Below are positions 49,876 through 52,387 of a stretch of DNA of 52,387 nt, in pieces. Source of the stretch: Mycobacterium aquaticum (GTDB lineage Bacteria; Actinomycetota; Actinomycetes; Mycobacteriales; Mycobacteriaceae). The translations under genes and the position numbers were made by a program. The stretch is taken from contig NZ_MVHF01000056.1 in NCBI RefSeq assembly GCF_002086485.1, forward strand, positions 1 to 52,387. Reading direction: 5' to 3'. Each line of letters begins with the position of its first letter. Position 1 is the stretch's first letter. Under the pieces are notes generated by a model. It was not told where the DNA came from. It ran no database searches and saw only the letters and a list, made by a program, of their open reading frames with translations.

Positions 49876-51287
49876 GGGATCAGCCCCTTACCGTCGATGG
49901 CCTTCTGCACCTGCGTGGTCAACACATCGGCCGTCCGCTCCGGGTCGATCGCGGTCACCGGGGCCAGCGTCGCCGAGATGCGGGTGGACACCGCCTGATA
50001 GACCGGGGTCGCCGGGCGCACGGCGGCATCGCTGAGTTGCTCGCGGATGATGGCGTACTGCGGGTACTTCGCCTGGAAGGCCGGGTCGTCGTAGAGGGAT
50101 TCGCGCACCGCGGGCAGCCCGCCCTCCACCGAGGTGTAGCGCTGATTGTCGATGTTGCGCAGGCAGCGAATGGCTTCGAAGGCCTCGGCCTTGTGCTGGC
50201 TGGTGGACGCGACAGCCAGGTTGAGACCACCGATGGTCACTTTCGCCGGTTCGCCGGCGCGGACGCCCGGGTAGTTGGCGAAGCCGAAGACCTTTTTGCT
50301 GGCGTCGTATGCGGCCTCGAACTGTTCATCGCTGGGCGAGAAGGTGCCGAGGTCGTTGATGGCGTCGGTGAGATCGGGACGCTCGTTGAGCGGCAGGAAC
50401 TTCACCCCGCCCTTGACGGCGTTCTCCAACAGCGAGGGCAGCACGAACGGCCAGTTCACCTCCAGGGCAGCCTTGCCCTGTTCGAGGGCAAGGCGCGCGG
50501 TGCCCTCGTCGGTCTGGGTCACCGACGGGTCCGCACCCGGCGCGGTCGCGACCGACTTCATGATCTGCAATGCCTTCACCGTCGCCGCCCGATGCTCAGG
50601 GGTGTCGGTGAGGGTGACGGTCTTGCCGTCGTCGGAGAGCACCTGACCGCCCGCACTCGCGAGCAGCGTGTTGAACCACACCACCAGGCCCTCGTACTGC
50701 TTTGCCTGCACCGCAATCCAGCTCGGCTTCCCTGCCGCGTGCAGACGCGTCGCCTCGGCGACCATGCCGTCCCAGGTGCGCGGCGGCTCATCCATCAAAT
50801 CGGCTCGATACCAAAGCAATTGGGTGTTCGTGGTGATCGGCGCGGCATACAGCTTGCCCTGCCAGCGCGCGGTCTGCAGCGGGCCTGCCAAGGTGTTCTC
50901 GGCGGCATCGGACTCGGCGAGGCCGGCCGGGTCGTCGGACAGCGGTAGTGCCCAACCGGCTTCGGCGAACTCTGCCGTCCACACCACGTCGAGCGCCATC
51001 ACATCGAGCGACTTGTCGTTGCCCGTCAGGCGTCGGGCCAGCTGCAGCCGTTGGTCGTCAGCACCTTTCGGCAGGCTGATCTGTTTGATGGTGAACCGGC
51101 CACCGAGTTCGGAGTTGCAGCGTTTGGCCACGGCGGTGAACGTGGCCATCTCGTTGGCCGGCGTGTAGTAGTTGATGACCAGGCCGCTGGCGGGGGCCCC
51201 ACAGGCGGAGACGGTCGTGACCGCCGTCAACGCGGCCACTGCCGCAGCACACAGCCGCCGAGCGCGCACCGCTGGGCCTCCCGTCAC
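49872..51287 (-). CDS. lpqY: LpqY, trehalose-binding lipoprotein
   Basis: A 471-residue substrate-binding lipoprotein of the MalE-like family. It has the signal peptide VRARRLCAAAVAALTAVTTV and a lipobox ending SAC. Mature features include VINYYTPANEMATF, LDVMALDVVWTAEFAEAGW and ITTNTQLLWYRADLM. It delivers trehalose to SugABC. The GTG at 51287 gives the expected length; the ribosome-binding site is weak, and a start at 51356 would put an Arg-rich stretch before the signal. Confidence 0.93.
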   Translation of the reverse strand: MTGGPAVRARRLCAAAVAALTAVTTVSACGAPASGLVINYYTPANEMATFTAVAKRCNSELGGRFTIKQISLPKGADDQRLQLARRLTGNDKSLDVMALDVVWTAEFAEAGWALPLSDDPAGLAESDAAENTLAGPLQTARWQGKLYAAPITTNTQLLWYRADLMDEPPRTWDGMVAEATRLHAAGKPSWIAVQAKQYEGLVVWFNTLLASAGGQVLSDDGKTVTLTDTPEHRAATVKALQIMKSVATAPGADPSVTQTDEGTARLALEQGKAALEVNWPFVLPSLLENAVKGGVKFLPLNERPDLTDAINDLGTFSPSDEQFEAAYDASKKVFGFANYPGVRAGEPAKVTIGGLNLAVASTSQHKAEAFEAIRCLRNIDNQRYTSVEGGLPAVRESLYDDPAFQAKYPQYAIIREQLSDAAVRPATPVYQAVSTRISATLAPVTAIDPERTADVLTTQVQKAIDGKGLIP

Positions 51288-51441
51288 TCCATGTCGCCGC
51301 CGCTGCGACTTCGGGCGGGAACCGCCCGCGCGCAAACCGTAGAGCCAAATACGCATGATGTGCAACACTTTCGGCACACGCGCATCACAATCGTGACCTG
51401 CAAACTTTGCCACACCGCACATCAGCGGCGGCCGGACGGGC
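51288..51441. other. Gap upstream of lpqY
   Basis: This region should contain the promoter of lpqY-sugABC. The only structure seen is the short dyad TCAC-AATC-GTGA (51385-51396), which may be an operator half or chance. No clear -10/-35 pair was found. Confidence 0.3.
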
Positions 51442-51954
51442 TCAGATCGTCAAGCGCGCCAGCAGATCCCGGCCCTGTTCGGCACTCTGCGGATCGCACA
51501 GCACGTCATAGCGGCCCGCGACCAGCTGCATGGTCGAACTGAAATCTCTTGTGCCGCGAGCCATCGCGTACGGGATCGCCGAGGTGATCAGGCCGAAGAA
51601 CACGCCCGCGATCAGACCCGTCAGCAGGGCACTCCACGGATTGGGGCTGAAAAAGCCCAGGATCAGGCCGATGAACAGACCCAGCCAGGCGCCCGAGAGC
51701 ACGCCGCCGCCGAGCACCTTGGGCCAGCTCAACCGGCCCGTCACCCGCTCGACCTGCATCAGGTCGACACCGACCAGCGTCACCTGCTGAACCGGGAATT
51801 GTTGGTCGGACAGATAGTCCACCGCACGCTGCGCCTCGGCGTAGGTCGGGTAGGAGCCGATCGGCCACCCTTTGGGCGGTGTGGGCAACGCGCCGCGCAG
51901 CGGCGCACCTGGTGTCGCACCGGCTGCCTGCCCGGGCTGGAATGGGCTGGTCAT
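51442..51954 (-). CDS. General stress protein 17M-like membrane protein (Rv1234 type)
   Basis: A 170-residue protein. A Pro/Gly/Ala-rich start leads into a 17M-like domain (PIGSYPTYAEAQRAVDYLSD, VTLVGVDLMQVERVTGRL). Two membrane helices follow (LSGAWLGLFIGLILGFF, LLTGLIAGVFFGLITSAI), and a short C-terminal part contains YDVLCDP. The function is unknown. It precedes lpqY by 154 bp, and that gap probably contains the lpqY promoter. Confidence 0.85.
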   Translation of the reverse strand: MTSPFQPGQAAGATPGAPLRGALPTPPKGWPIGSYPTYAEAQRAVDYLSDQQFPVQQVTLVGVDLMQVERVTGRLSWPKVLGGGVLSGAWLGLFIGLILGFFSPNPWSALLTGLIAGVFFGLITSAIPYAMARGTRDFSSTMQLVAGRYDVLCDPQSAEQGRDLLARLTI

Positions 51955-52085
51955 CGATCTTCACTCTCCTGTCGTGCAGCGACCGATCGGCCTGCTGCTC
52001 TTGTTACAGCAACGTCCCCCACCCGCAAAAGGTGCCTGCGATGAGGTGACCTCTACGTTCCGTGCCGTGCGCTAGGTTGATCAGC

Positions 52086-52387
52086 ATGACAAACCCGGAC
52101 GGCCACGCAGGCGAAACACCTGCATCCGAGCCCAGTGCCGTGCCGTCAGAACCGTCGTCGAGCGGCTATGAAGCACCTCCGATCGAGCAATCCAAGGATC
52201 TGCCGCCTGCCGCAGAAGCGCAACCGTCTTATGGCGCGCCACCATCGATCGAGGCCCGCCCTGATGCCGGGTATGCGTCCGGGCCGACGTACTCGTCGCC
52301 TCCCCCACCACCGTCGCCCCCTGCGGTCGACTACCCCATGAACTATCCGCCGTACCCGCCGCAGCCCGCGGCGTACCCCCCGCCTCC
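52086..52387 (+). CDS. Proline-rich protein, 5' part only (Rv1233c type)
   Basis: An open frame starts with ATG at 52086 (MTNPDGHAGETPAS) and runs off the window after about 100 codons. The visible part is hydrophilic and rich in Pro, Ser, Ala and Tyr (SSPPPPPSPPAVDY, NYPPYPPQPAAYPP). That is typical of the cytoplasmic N-terminus of mycobacterial small membrane proteins with a C-terminal DUF4190-like domain, which is not visible here. It is divergent from the 17M-like gene. Confidence 0.75.
   Translation, partial: MTNPDGHAGETPASEPSAVPSEPSSSGYEAPPIEQSKDLPPAAEAQPSYGAPPSIEARPDAGYASGPTYSSPPPPPSPPAVDYPMNYPPYPPQPAAYPPP

Noticed and set aside
1..52387. CRISPR arrays, insertion sequences, integrases, rRNA, tRNA
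   Set aside because: No spaced direct repeats, transposase or integrase frames, or RNA-gene signatures were seen; the 52-bp array has no spacers.

Overview
The window is about 52 kb of GC-rich actinobacterial DNA. Its gene content and order fit a rapidly growing mycobacterium (Mycolicibacterium type). The order lpqY-sugABC, corA, lpqZ, SDR, kgd, membrane protein, DHA2 transporter, helicase-nuclease, lprE, deaD, acyltransferase, TetR, cyp130, FAD oxidase, tap, udgB, Ddn-like, HIT follows, in reverse, the M. tuberculosis segment from about Rv1233c to Rv1262c. That comparison is from memory. Interruptions of this backbone are where the accessory DNA lies.

Layout. 0.05-3.0 kb: AraC regulator, VOC protein and an MbtM/FadD33-like acyl-AMP ligase. 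3.1-7.2 kb: HIT and Ddn-like genes, LLM oxidoreductase, UdgB uracil-DNA glycosylase and a Tap-type efflux pump. 7.2-10.4 kb: an accessory two-gene operon, a PfkB-family kinase followed by a 753-residue SIR2 / alpha-toroid / Nudix fusion, set between tap and the FAD oxidase gene. 10.5-12.8 kb: FAD-linked oxidase and rhomboid protease. 12.8-18.8 kb: a catabolic island with a secreted cutinase, an HSL-type esterase, a FAD monooxygenase, two alpha/beta hydrolases and a TetR regulator. A shared 17-bp operator lies in both divergent promoter regions of this island. 19.0-25.0 kb: cyp130-tetR, an iron-regulated siderophore-interacting protein with an IdeR box, acyltransferase, DEAD-box helicase and lipoprotein LprE. 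25.1-29.9 kb: DUF559/AbiEi-like protein, a large RecB-like nuclease/helicase, and an Lsr2 paralogue overlapping its end. 29.9-34.2 kb: two MFS transporters and a membrane protein. 34.3-39.4 kb: kgd and an MHS-family transporter. 39.4-40.5 kb: a methionine aminopeptidase and an XRE repressor, divergent around two palindromic operators. 40.9-45.9 kb: tandem SDR paralogues, LpqZ, malic enzyme and CorA. 45.9-52.4 kb: SUFU-like protein, the LpqY-SugABC trehalose importer with a 52-bp tandem repeat between sugA and sugB, a GsiB/17M-like protein and the start of a proline-rich protein.

The best candidate for an undescribed system is the PfkB plus SIR2-toroid-Nudix operon. An intact predicted NAD-hydrolysing site, an intact Nudix box and a sugar/nucleoside-kinase fold sit in one transcription unit with locally low GC, which suggests a nucleotide-centred defence or stress module. 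The second is the array of five 52-bp repeats before sugB, each carrying a Shine-Dalgarno sequence and an ATG, forming a chain of overlapping 19-codon mini-ORFs. No rRNA, tRNA, CRISPR array or insertion sequence was seen.
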